From contig NZ_BCVI01000063.1 of the NCBI RefSeq assembly GCF_001591665.1, forward strand, positions 1 through 33,454: a DNA stretch of 33,454 nucleotides, written 5' to 3'. Below, in pieces: positions 12,603 to 21,029 of the stretch. The first letter of the stretch is position 1, and each line of letters opens with the position of its first letter. The stretch comes from Neobacillus soli NBRC 102451. GTDB lineage: Bacteria; Bacillota; Bacilli; Bacillales; Cytobacillaceae. The position numbers and the translations under genes were made by a program. Under the pieces are notes generated by a model. That model saw nothing but the letters and a program-made list of their open reading frames with translations. It made no database searches and was not told where the DNA came from.

Positions 12603-14279
12603 ATGAAAAATAATGACCAATGGTGGAAGAAAAGTGTGGTTTATCAAATCTACCCGCGAAGCTTTAAGGATTCTAATGGAGACGGAATCGGTGATATTCA
12701 GGGGATTATCGAGAAACTTGATTATTTAAAATTACTTGGTGTCGATGTTATTTGGTTAAGCCCAGTCTACGATTCACCGAATGATGATAATGGCTACGAT
12801 ATACGTAATTATCAAGAAATCATGAACGAATTCGGGACGATGGCCGATTTTGACCAAATGTTAGCAGAATTGCACAAGCGGGATATGAAGCTTGTCATGG
12901 ATTTGGTGGTAAACCATACTTCTGATGAACATGAATGGTTTGTTCAATCGAAAAAATCAACCGACAACCCCTACCGCGATTATTATTTTTGGCGAAAAGG
13001 AAAAGACGGGAAAGAGCCAAATAATTGGGGCTCCGTCTTTAGTGGTCCTGCCTGGACCTATGACGAAACAACAAATGAATATTATTTACACTTATTTTCA
13101 AAAAAACAACCTGATCTTAACTGGGAAAATCCAACACTTAGAGAAGAAATCTATCGGATGATGAAGTACTGGCTTGATAAAGGAATTGACGGTTTTCGGA
13201 TGGATGTCATCAATATGATCTCCAAGCAGGAAGACTTGCCGGATGCGGAACTGAGCGACGGGCAAGTATATAGTGATGGCGGCCGTTACTATATGAATGG
13301 CCCGAGAATCCATGAGTTTCTACAGGAAATGAACCAAGAGGTTTTGTCAAAATATCCAATTATGTCTGTTGGCGAGATGCCCGGTGCCACCACTGAGGAC
13401 GCCGTTCTTTACACGGATCCGGACAGAAACGAAGTCAATATGATTTTCACCTTTGAACATATGGATTTAGACAGTGCCCCAGGTGGAAAGTGGAATTTGA
13501 AGCCGCTGGATTTAGTTGATCTAAAGGAGAACTTAACGAAGTGGCAAACGGGCTTACATAACAAAGGGTGGAACAGTTTATATTGGAACAATCACGACCA
13601 GCCACGAATCGTATCTCGTTTCGGAAATGACCAAGAGTACCGGGTGGAATCAGCCAAAATGTTAGCAACCTGTCTTCATTTCATGCAGGGTACCCCATAT
13701 ATTTATCAGGGGGAAGAAATCGGGATGACCAATGTGAAGTTTGATTCGCTTGGAGATTACCGTGATATCGAGACTATCAATATGAATATCGAGCGAAAAG
13801 CTTTGGGATATACGCACGAAGAAATAATGGCCTCGATTTATGTAAAAGGCAGGGATAATGCGCGGACGCCGATGCAATGGGATCATTCTGAGCATGGCGG
13901 CTTTACGACTGGTGAGACCCCATGGATTAAGGTTAATCCGCGGTTCAAAGAGATTAATGTGAAAACCGCCCTTGAGGATCCGCAGTCAATATTTTATTTT
14001 TATCAAAAATTGATTGCGTTAAGAAAAGAAATGGATATTATTATCGAGGGCGACTTTCAGCTGCTATTAAAGGGCCATCCTAAATTATTTGCCTACGAAC
14101 GGAGATGGAAGGATGAGACCCTCCTAGTTGTCTGTAATTTCAGCGGGGATGAAGTAGCCGTTGAGGATGAAGAGCTTCGTACAAAGCTTGCAGAATATAA
14201 TGCTGTTCTTTCAAACTATGAAGGAGGCGGCCAGAGCATTCTAAGACCATACGAATCAATGGTGTTGAAAAATAGATAA
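12603..14279 (+). CDS. Oligo-1,6-glucosidase-type alpha-glucosidase (GH13_31)
   Basis: This 558-residue cytoplasmic enzyme hydrolyses terminal alpha-glucosidic bonds of short oligosaccharides. The GH13 regions are all visible: DVIWLSPVYDSPNDDNGYDI, DLVVNHTSDEH, DGFRMDVIN (nucleophile D201), SVGEMPG (acid/base E258) and WNNHDQPR (D332). These are within three residues of the B. cereus oligo-1,6-glucosidase positions (D199/E255/D329). The residue after the nucleophile is valine, the type associated with alpha-1,6 preference, so isomaltose or isomaltulose cleavage is likely, although trehalose-6-phosphate hydrolases share the fold. The frame is open from 12558, but GGGAGG before ATG 12603 and the normal N-terminus MKNNDQWWKKSVVYQIYPRS fix the start. 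It opens the maltodextrin region and is convergent with nplT. Confidence 0.9.
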   Translation: MKNNDQWWKKSVVYQIYPRSFKDSNGDGIGDIQGIIEKLDYLKLLGVDVIWLSPVYDSPNDDNGYDIRNYQEIMNEFGTMADFDQMLAELHKRDMKLVMDLVVNHTSDEHEWFVQSKKSTDNPYRDYYFWRKGKDGKEPNNWGSVFSGPAWTYDETTNEYYLHLFSKKQPDLNWENPTLREEIYRMMKYWLDKGIDGFRMDVINMISKQEDLPDAELSDGQVYSDGGRYYMNGPRIHEFLQEMNQEVLSKYPIMSVGEMPGATTEDAVLYTDPDRNEVNMIFTFEHMDLDSAPGGKWNLKPLDLVDLKENLTKWQTGLHNKGWNSLYWNNHDQPRIVSRFGNDQEYRVESAKMLATCLHFMQGTPYIYQGEEIGMTNVKFDSLGDYRDIETINMNIERKALGYTHEEIMASIYVKGRDNARTPMQWDHSEHGGFTTGETPWIKVNPRFKEINVKTALEDPQSIFYFYQKLIALRKEMDIIIEGDFQLLLKGHPKLFAYERRWKDETLLVVCNFSGDEVAVEDEELRTKLAEYNAVLSNYEGGGQSILRPYESMVLKNR

Positions 14280-14304
14280 ATAATTGTCGATTGGCAATAA
14301 AAAA

Positions 14305-14345
14305 TGGACAAGGCAGCTCCCAAGAGCACCTTGCCCGTTTTTTTA
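14305..14345. terminator. Bidirectional terminator between the GH13 gene and nplT
   Basis: CAAGG-CA-GCTC and GAGC-A-CCTTG form a stem with a small internal loop, extended by GGAC/GCCC. T-rich tails occur on both strands (GTTTTTTT on plus, TTTTTATT on minus). Confidence 0.7.
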
Positions 14346-16109
14346 TGAAAATTCCACAATTGAGAAACCATTTGCCGATAAATGAATGACCAACTCCTCG
14401 CCTGAAGCCTCCAACACTTCATTATTCCAAAGGTTTTTGACTGTTTTCCCACGTAAATCAAATGGAATCGTATATTCAACCGCGGCATCGCTCGTGTTCA
14501 ATACAACAATAATCGTTTTTCCATTATCCTCTGATTTCGTAAAAGACAAACAAGCATCGTGCTCCCGGGGCGTAATAAATGAAAGCTCGCCATCATTAGC
14601 CAGCAATGGGTACTCGCGACGAAGGCGAATTAATTTTTGCACATGCTCGAAAAGTTCACGATTCTGTTTAGAAGGATCCCATTCCATACACTTCCGGCAG
14701 CCTGGATCCATTTCACCAGTTAGGCCGATTTCATCACCATAATAGATGCACGGTGTACCGATGAAGGTTAGCAGCATAGTAAACACCTGCTTGACCCGCT
14801 CTAAATCTTCACCGCATTCTGTCAAAATTCTTGGTGTATCATGGCTTCCGACAAGATTAAAGGCCACCTCATTTACATTTTTCGGATACATATGAATCAC
14901 AGTTGTCATATTTTCCACAAACTCTTTCGCCGTGATGGTTTGCTTGGCAAAAAGGTTCAGGATATTCGTCGTCAAAGGATAATTCATCACAGCATCAAAT
15001 TGATCACCGCGCAGCCATGGCATCGAATCATGCCAAATTTCCCCGAGAATATACAAATCTGGATTGATTGCCTTTACTTCACGGCGAAACTCACGCCAGA
15101 AGGCATGATCTACTTCATTAGCGACATCAAGCCGCCAGCCGTCAATATTAAACTCCTTCACCCAATAGCGGCCAACCGAAAGTAGGTACTCCTTTACCTC
15201 TGGATTTTCCGTATTTAATTTCGGCATGAACGGGGTAAAGGCAAAGGTGTCATAATTCGGCATTGGTTCAGTAACTAATGGAAACTCATGAGTATGGAAC
15301 CAATTTTTAAACCGTGAATTTTCCCCGTGTTTCAGCACATCCTGAAACTGAGGGAAGTAAAAACCACTATGGTTAAACACAGCATCGAGCATAATCTTAA
15401 TGTCATTTTTGTGACAGACCTCAATTAATTCTTTAAGGGTTTCCTTTGTCCCAAATTGCGGATCCAGCTCCATGTAGTCAATCGTGTCGTATTTATGGTT
15501 TGAATAGGCTTTGAAGATCGGGGTAAAGTAAATACCGCTGGCACCTAGTTCTTTTAGATAACTTATATTTTGAATGACACCCTCTAGATCACCGCCGAAG
15601 AAGTTTGTTGTTGTGGGCGGGGCACTTCCCCAAGGAAGGACCCCATCAGGATTATTATCATGGTTGCCATTTGCAAACCGTTCCGGGAAAATCTGATACC
15701 AAATTGTATTTTTGACCCATCCCGGGGCCTGAAAAATATCCGCGTTATTCATAAATGGGAAGCAGAAATAATAGCCTGTGTCATCAACTGGGGGTTCAGA
15801 ATAAAACCCCTTTTCTGTGTAACAAATAGTTTCCATTCCGTCATTTAAGATGAAACCATAGCGTAATCTTTTAAAAGGAGGTCTGACTGCTGCACACCAA
15901 TAATCAAATAACTGATCGGAGCCGCTTTTCCTCATTGGGGTCGTGGTTGTCAGCCATTGCTTCCCTTCCCAGTTATATGGGTCGCCATGAAAAAGGGTTA
16001 CCTCTTTCAGGTCATCCCTTTTGGTACGAATTTGGATATGTAATTCTCCATTAATGCAAACGTATGCATAATTGTCCTTTGGGCGGTGATAAATGGCTTC
16101 TTTTAACAA
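14343..16109 (-). CDS. nplT: Neopullulanase / cyclomaltodextrinase (GH13_20)
   Basis: The enzyme hydrolyses cyclodextrins, pullulan and maltodextrins in the cytoplasm. An N-terminal CBM34 domain (residues 1-120, opening LKEAIYHRPKDNYAYV) mediates dimerisation in the family. The TIM barrel then carries GWRLDVANEVDH (nucleophile D328), LGEIWHD (acid/base E357) and LVGSHDTPR (D424). Starting at the TTG at 16109, behind AGGGGTTGG, gives 588 residues and exactly the length and D328/E357/D424 numbering I recall for Geobacillus stearothermophilus neopullulanase. The ORF extends to a TTG at 16118, but that codon abuts the ribosome binding site. It is divergent from mdxE and therefore shares its control region; in B. 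subtilis the YvdF homologue is also next to mdxE. It supplies maltose and glucose for the flanking alpha-glucosidases. Confidence 0.93.
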   Translation of the reverse strand: MLKEAIYHRPKDNYAYVCINGELHIQIRTKRDDLKEVTLFHGDPYNWEGKQWLTTTTPMRKSGSDQLFDYWCAAVRPPFKRLRYGFILNDGMETICYTEKGFYSEPPVDDTGYYFCFPFMNNADIFQAPGWVKNTIWYQIFPERFANGNHDNNPDGVLPWGSAPPTTTNFFGGDLEGVIQNISYLKELGASGIYFTPIFKAYSNHKYDTIDYMELDPQFGTKETLKELIEVCHKNDIKIMLDAVFNHSGFYFPQFQDVLKHGENSRFKNWFHTHEFPLVTEPMPNYDTFAFTPFMPKLNTENPEVKEYLLSVGRYWVKEFNIDGWRLDVANEVDHAFWREFRREVKAINPDLYILGEIWHDSMPWLRGDQFDAVMNYPLTTNILNLFAKQTITAKEFVENMTTVIHMYPKNVNEVAFNLVGSHDTPRILTECGEDLERVKQVFTMLLTFIGTPCIYYGDEIGLTGEMDPGCRKCMEWDPSKQNRELFEHVQKLIRLRREYPLLANDGELSFITPREHDACLSFTKSEDNGKTIIVVLNTSDAAVEYTIPFDLRGKTVKNLWNNEVLEASGEELVIHLSANGFSIVEFS

Positions 16110-16241
16110 TATTTCCAACCCCTATTCCTATATGATGTATTTAACGGCTATTTTACTAAAAAATAATGAAAAAGGGAAATAAACATTAATGAATTTGATT
16201 TTCAGCCAAAATGCATAATAAAAAATTATTTGCAAAACTAG

Positions 16242-16313
16242 TTGTAAAATATCAGTTTAGGATTATAATAAGGGTAAGTTGTGCAACCGTTTTCGCAAAT
16301 GTAAGCGCTATTC
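16242..16313 (+). promoter_or_regulatory. mdxE promoter with two LacI/GalR-type operators
   Basis: TTGTAA (16242-16247) and a perfect TATAAT (16264-16269) are 16 bp apart, with a start near 16276. Two sites resembling the cre/LacI consensus TGWAANCGNTNWCA follow: TGCAACCGTTTTCG (16282-16295, 12 of 14 matches when read on the minus strand) and TGTAAGCGCTATTC (16300-16313, 12 of 14). They are 18 bp apart and just downstream of the start point, a position where a bound repressor blocks transcription. One may belong to MalR and one to CcpA; the sequence does not say which. Confidence 0.6.
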
Positions 16314-16378
16314 TCAGTTTTCATTTTGGAAAGTGGTTTTACTACTAAATCAAAACTACCTTCAGGAGGGGAAAAAAA

Positions 16379-17638
16379 GTGAAAAAAGCACTTTCGATTT
16401 TTTTGATGGCTGTCCTAATGCTTGGTGTACTGTCTGCGTGTGGCCCTAAGCGGGATGATTCGAGCAAAAAAGATACTGGCAAGAAGGAAGAAACAGTTGC
16501 AAAACCAGATAAACTTGTAGTTTGGGAAGATAAAGACAAATCTGGCTGGCTTAAAAAGGTAGCTGCCGATTTTGAAAAGGAAAATGGTATTAAAATAGAG
16601 TATAAAGAAGTAGAAATGGCAACAAAAATGCGTGATCAATTACGTCTTGATGGTCCTGCTGGGACAGGCCCGGATATCGTAACATTACCACATGACCAAG
16701 TTGGTCAAGTAGCGGTTGAAGGCCTATTAGCAGAGCTTAAAGTGGATAGCAAGGTTACAGATAGTTTCTCAAAACCTTCTATTGATGCAGAAACATACGA
16801 TGGTAAATTATACGGACTTCCAAAGTCTTCTGAAACACCTGTATTCATTTACAATAAAGATTTAATGAAAGAAGCTCCAAAAACAATGGATGATGTTTAC
16901 TCTTTCTCGAAAGATTTCACGAAAGATGGAAAGTATGGATTCCTTGCTCTTTGGGATAACTTCTATTTTGCTCACGGTATCATCGGTGGTATGGGCGGAT
17001 ATGTATTCAAAGATAATAATAACCCAGAAGACATCGGTCTAAATAACGAAGGTGCTGTTAAAGGTACTGAGTATATTCAAAAATGGTACAAGGATGGCCT
17101 ATTCCCTAAAGGAATCATTGGTGAAAATGGCGGAGCTGCTATGGATGGACTCTTCACTGAAGGAAAAGCGGCTTCTGTAATGAATGGACCATGGTCGTTT
17201 AAGCCTTATACTGATGCTGGTGTGAAAATTGGTATTACAGCACTTCCAACACTTCCAAACGGTGAACATGTGAAAACCTTCATGGGTGTTAAAGGCTGGC
17301 ATGTATCTGCTTATTCTAAAAACAAAGAGTGGGCAACTAAATTCCTAGAATTTATCACAAATGATGAAAATTCTAAATATCGCTTTGAACAAACGGCTGA
17401 GGTTCCAACAAACAATGCGTTACTTGAAGATCCAGCCATTAAAGATAACGAAGGAGCAAAAGCGGTTGCTGAGCAATCTCAATACGCTACGCCAATGCCA
17501 AATATCCCTGAAATGGGTCAAGTTTGGGACCCAATGGCTAAGTCTCTTCAAACAGTTGTAACTGGAAAAGCAGAACCTAAGGCGGCTCTTGATTCAGCTG
17601 TTAAACAAATTAAAGCTGGTATCCAGTCTACGAAGTAA
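16379..17638 (+). CDS. mdxE: Maltodextrin-binding lipoprotein (MdxE/MalE)
   Basis: This 419-residue extracellular solute-binding protein captures maltodextrins for the MdxFG permease. Residues 1-21 form a lipoprotein signal (MKKALSIFLMAVLMLGVLSA then C21, lipobox LSAC), followed by a lysine/aspartate-rich linker and a cluster B (MalE-type) binding protein body: LVVWEDKDKSGWLKKVAADFEKE, GTGPDIVTLPHDQVG, FTEGKAASVMNGPW and the C-terminal AVKQIKAGIQ. It starts at GTG 16379 behind AGGAGGGG, a very strong ribosome binding site, fitting its need for excess over the permease. It heads the operon mdxE-mdxF-mdxG-malR-alpha-glucosidase, and the hairpin after it probably raises its mRNA level further. 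Codon use and gene order match B. subtilis mdxE. Confidence 0.93.
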   Translation: MKKALSIFLMAVLMLGVLSACGPKRDDSSKKDTGKKEETVAKPDKLVVWEDKDKSGWLKKVAADFEKENGIKIEYKEVEMATKMRDQLRLDGPAGTGPDIVTLPHDQVGQVAVEGLLAELKVDSKVTDSFSKPSIDAETYDGKLYGLPKSSETPVFIYNKDLMKEAPKTMDDVYSFSKDFTKDGKYGFLALWDNFYFAHGIIGGMGGYVFKDNNNPEDIGLNNEGAVKGTEYIQKWYKDGLFPKGIIGENGGAAMDGLFTEGKAASVMNGPWSFKPYTDAGVKIGITALPTLPNGEHVKTFMGVKGWHVSAYSKNKEWATKFLEFITNDENSKYRFEQTAEVPTNNALLEDPAIKDNEGAKAVAEQSQYATPMPNIPEMGQVWDPMAKSLQTVVTGKAEPKAALDSAVKQIKAGIQSTK

Positions 17639-17647
17639 TTCCTAATA

Positions 17648-17679
17648 GCAGTACCTCCAGGTTATCCTTGAGGTACTGC
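17648..17679 (+). terminator. Intercistronic hairpin between mdxE and mdxF
   Basis: A perfect 10-bp stem (GCAGTACCTC at 17648-17657, GAGGTACTGC at 17670-17679) is followed by ATCTATTCAT, not a T-run. It is better read as a 3' stabiliser or partial terminator that keeps mdxE expression above mdxFG than as a full stop. Confidence 0.65.
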
Positions 17680-17787
17680 ATCTATTCATACATTATTTAG
17701 ATGCTTTATGAGGGAGAATAGATTTTTTCTTGATAAAGCCTTTAAAAAAAGCTTACTTTTTATCATATTAAGAAAGGGGAGTGTAGG

Positions 17788-19074
17788 ATGTCTGAAGCAT
17801 TATCCTATCCAACCAACCACCGTAAGAAGGCGCTGATACTTTCGATTATTCCTGGCTTAGGACAGCTTTATAACAAACAAATTTTAAAAGGAATCGCCTT
17901 CCTGGTTTTGAGTGCAGCCTTTATCTTTGTCTTTAAGGATTTATTAAATTTGGGATTATGGGGATTAGTCACATTGGGAGAAATCCCATTTGAAGATCAT
18001 TCTATTTTTCTCCTGGTGTATGGGATCTTATCAATCATTGTGCTTGTCTTTGGACTTGGCTTTTATATTTTCAATCTAAGGGATGCCTATAAGATAGGAA
18101 AAAGACGTGATGGTGATGAATCCATTAGCACGATAAAAGAACAGTATCGCAATCTTGTTGACAATGGTTTTCCCTACTTAATTATGTCACCTGGATTTTT
18201 ACTTTTAGTTTTTGTCGTTATTTTTCCGATTATTTTCGTTATCCTGCTTGCTTTCACAAATTATGATCTTTACCACACACCGCCAGCAAAGCTTGTCGAT
18301 TGGGTAGGGTTTAAAAACTTTTTAGAAATCTTCCAAGTAGATATTTGGCGTCAAACTTTCTTCTCCGTTCTAGCCTGGACATTGGTATGGACATTCGTTG
18401 CGACGACCTTCCAGGTAGCATTGGGGATTTTCCTTGCCATCCTTGTTAATCAAAAGGATGTGAAAGGAAAAGCGATTATGAGGACTGTGTTTATTTTACC
18501 TTGGGCTGTTCCAGCATTTGTATCCATTCTTGTTTTCGCTGGGATGTTCAATGAATCCTTTGGTGCGATCAATCGGGATATTCTTGGATTCTTTGGTATA
18601 GAAGGCCTTCCTTGGATGACGGAACCGCTATTCACGAGAATTGCCTTAATCCTCATTCAAACTTGGTTAGGGTTCCCGTTCATCTTTGCGATGACCACAG
18701 GTGTATTACAATCCATTCCGCAAGATTTATATGAAGCTGCTACTGTTGACGGGGCTTCTAATTTTCAAAAGTTTAAAAATATTACGTTGCCGCTTGTTTT
18801 GTTTGCAACCGCGCCGGTAATCATTACTCAATATACGTTTAACTTTAATAATTTCAATCTAATCTATCTATTTAACGGCGGAGGTCCTGCGGTTCCAAAC
18901 CAGAACGCCGGCGGTACAGATATCCTTATATCATGGATTTATCGCCTGACGATGACATCCGCACAATATTCGAAAGCAGCAACGCTGACGATGCTCTTGT
19001 CCATCATTGTCATTGGAGTCGCATTATGGCAGTTTAAACGAACAAAATCATTCCAAGAAGAGGATATGATGTAA
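17788..19074 (+). CDS. mdxF: Maltodextrin ABC transporter permease MdxF (MalF-like)
   Basis: This 428-residue inner membrane permease subunit has about eight hydrophobic spans. The N-terminal ~110 residues form an extra two- to three-helix module (SIIPGLGQLYNKQILKGIAFLV, a pattern like the small DUF5683-type membrane unit), then a binding-protein-dependent transport domain with the EAA loop EAATVDGASNFQKFKNITLPL near residue 315, where the ATPase docks. It starts at ATG 17788 with GGGGAGTG before it. MdxG follows after 1 nt, so the pair is translationally coupled. No ATPase gene is in the operon; B. subtilis MdxEFG is energised by the shared MsmX ATPase, and the same is likely here. Confidence 0.93.
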   Translation: MSEALSYPTNHRKKALILSIIPGLGQLYNKQILKGIAFLVLSAAFIFVFKDLLNLGLWGLVTLGEIPFEDHSIFLLVYGILSIIVLVFGLGFYIFNLRDAYKIGKRRDGDESISTIKEQYRNLVDNGFPYLIMSPGFLLLVFVVIFPIIFVILLAFTNYDLYHTPPAKLVDWVGFKNFLEIFQVDIWRQTFFSVLAWTLVWTFVATTFQVALGIFLAILVNQKDVKGKAIMRTVFILPWAVPAFVSILVFAGMFNESFGAINRDILGFFGIEGLPWMTEPLFTRIALILIQTWLGFPFIFAMTTGVLQSIPQDLYEAATVDGASNFQKFKNITLPLVLFATAPVIITQYTFNFNNFNLIYLFNGGGPAVPNQNAGGTDILISWIYRLTMTSAQYSKAATLTMLLSIIVIGVALWQFKRTKSFQEEDMM

Positions 19075-19075
19075 T

Positions 19076-19918
19076 ATGAGTATGAAAAGACAGAATTTCA
19101 CTAGACTTGCGTTGACCTACTTAGTTGTCCTGATTATGTTCGTGATTATTTTGTATCCATTGGCATGGATTATCGGATCGTCATTTAATCCAGGCCAGAG
19201 CTTATCAGGTTCCAGCATTATTCCAAAAAATGCGACACTGGCACATTACAAGCAGCTTTTTGATACGAGTAAAATGAATTATATCTACTGGTATATTAAC
19301 TCGCTTAAGGTTAGTATTCTAACGATGATTTTTACCGTTATCCTTGTAAGCTTAACAGCCTACTCATTTTCCCGCTATCGTTTTGTGGGGCGGAAAAACG
19401 GCTTAATGACCTTTTTGATTTTACAAATGATTCCAAACTTTGCCGCTTTAATCGCGATTTATATATTAGCGACACTTACACACTTAATTGATACCCACTT
19501 AGGACTAATCTGTGTCTATGTCGGCGGTCAGATTCCGATGAATACTTGGCTGATGAAAGGCTATTTAGACACGATTCCGAAGGAGCTTGATGAATCGGCG
19601 AAAATTGATGGTGCCGGACATTTACGAATCTTTTTCCAAATTGTCATGCCGCTTGCCACACCAATTATTGCCGTTGTAGCCTTGTTCGCATTTATTGCCC
19701 CATTTGGAGATTTCATTATTGCGAGCATACTACTAAGAACTGAAAAGAACTATACGTTAGCAGTCGGACTTTATGATCTTGTGGCCAAGCAGTTTGGTGC
19801 TGAATTTACTACATTTGCTGCCGGAGCTGTATTAATTGCTGTTCCAATTGCGATTCTCTTCTTGTCATTCCAGCGTTTCTTTGTATCTGGATTAACAGCT
19901 GGCGGAACAAAAGGATGA
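19076..19918 (+). CDS. mdxG: Maltodextrin ABC transporter permease MdxG (MalG-like)
   Basis: This 280-residue second permease subunit has six predicted spans and the EAA loop DESAKIDGAGHLRIFFQIVMPL near residue 178 for ATPase contact. It forms the heterodimeric pore with MdxF and ends with the typical FQRFFVSGLTAGGTKG tail of MalG proteins. The ATG at 19076 is 1 nt past the mdxF stop, with GAAGAGGA as ribosome binding site inside mdxF. The regulator gene follows after 48 bp on the same strand. Confidence 0.93.
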   Translation: MSMKRQNFTRLALTYLVVLIMFVIILYPLAWIIGSSFNPGQSLSGSSIIPKNATLAHYKQLFDTSKMNYIYWYINSLKVSILTMIFTVILVSLTAYSFSRYRFVGRKNGLMTFLILQMIPNFAALIAIYILATLTHLIDTHLGLICVYVGGQIPMNTWLMKGYLDTIPKELDESAKIDGAGHLRIFFQIVMPLATPIIAVVALFAFIAPFGDFIIASILLRTEKNYTLAVGLYDLVAKQFGAEFTTFAAGAVLIAVPIAILFLSFQRFFVSGLTAGGTKG

Positions 19919-19966
19919 GTGTATAATATTATTGAATGAATTAGACCCTTTGAGAGGGGAAAATAT

Positions 19967-21010
19967 ATGAATGTAACGATTAAGGATGTGGCGACGCTAG
20001 CTAACGTTGCACCATCAACTGTTTCGAGAGTCATTGCTGATAGTCCAAGGATTAGCGAAGCAACCAAACAAAAAGTAAAACAGGCAATGGAAGAGCTTGG
20101 TTACCATCCTAATTTAAATGCGAGGAATTTAGCAAGCCAGTCAACTAAGGCATTAGGCTTAGTCATGCCTAGCTCAAAAGATGTTGGCTTTCAAAATCCC
20201 TTTTTCCCTACGGTATTACAGGGAATTAGCGATGGAGCACAAGAGAAGAATTATGCCCTTCATATGACCACTGGGAAATCAGAAAAGGAAATCCTTGATG
20301 CGGTCATTCAAATGGTGCAGGGAAAAAGAGTCGACGGGGTTGTCCTCCTTACTTCTAAAGTTAAGGATGAGGTCATCTCCTATTTAAAGGCAAGAGAATT
20401 TCCCTTTGTTTTAATTGGAAAGCCTTATAAAGATGTCGAAGAAATTACTCATGTTGATAATGATAATGTTCGTGCCATGAAAGATGCAACCGAATATTTA
20501 ATCAAGCTCGGCCATAGTCAAATTGGTTTTATTGGAGGAAGTCTTGACCTAATTGTAACAGTTGACCGCCTTCAGGGTTATAAAAAGGCAATCGTGCATG
20601 CAGGCATTGACGCGAGAAAAGACTATATCATCCATCAGGAATTTTTAAGAGAAGGGGGTCAGGAGGCTGTTCGTGCATTAATGCAGCTTGAACACCCGCC
20701 GTCCGCACTTGTTGTAGCTGATGATTTTATGGCTCTTGGTGTCCTTAACACCCTTGATGAATTAGGAATTAGGGTTCCGGAAGATATTTCAATTGTCGGT
20801 TTTAATAATCTTCTTCTTGCGGAGTTGGCGAAGCCGCCATTAACTTCGGTTGATATTAATATATTTGAACTAGGCTACCAAGCCTCGAAAAGCTTAATCC
20901 AAAAGATTGAAAATAGGAATGAACCAACGAAGCGGTTGATTATCTCCCATAGAATAGTGGAAAGGTTGTCATGCAGTCAGCCAAATTCAGGAGAAATGGA
21001 ACATAAGTAA
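19967..21010 (+). CDS. malR: LacI/GalR-family regulator (MalR-like)
   Basis: This 347-residue repressor has an N-terminal LacI helix-turn-helix and hinge (residues 1-60: TIKDVATLANVAPSTVSRVI and YHPNLNARNLA) and a periplasmic-binding-protein-like sugar domain (LVMPSS, GVVLLTS, FPFVLIGKP, GFIGGS, DRLQGY, VADDFMALGVL, ISIVGFNN). In Gram-positive bacteria, proteins of this type in maltose loci are named MalR and repress transport and hydrolase genes until maltose or maltodextrin binds. Its likely targets are the two operator-like sites at 16282-16313. It starts at ATG 19967 behind GAGGGG and is embedded in the mdx operon, so it is autoregulated. The exact inducer is inferred from context. Confidence 0.88.
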   Translation: MNVTIKDVATLANVAPSTVSRVIADSPRISEATKQKVKQAMEELGYHPNLNARNLASQSTKALGLVMPSSKDVGFQNPFFPTVLQGISDGAQEKNYALHMTTGKSEKEILDAVIQMVQGKRVDGVVLLTSKVKDEVISYLKAREFPFVLIGKPYKDVEEITHVDNDNVRAMKDATEYLIKLGHSQIGFIGGSLDLIVTVDRLQGYKKAIVHAGIDARKDYIIHQEFLREGGQEAVRALMQLEHPPSALVVADDFMALGVLNTLDELGIRVPEDISIVGFNNLLLAELAKPPLTSVDINIFELGYQASKSLIQKIENRNEPTKRLIISHRIVERLSCSQPNSGEMEHK

Positions 21011-21029
21011 GGATTGGTGAGGATTTAAT

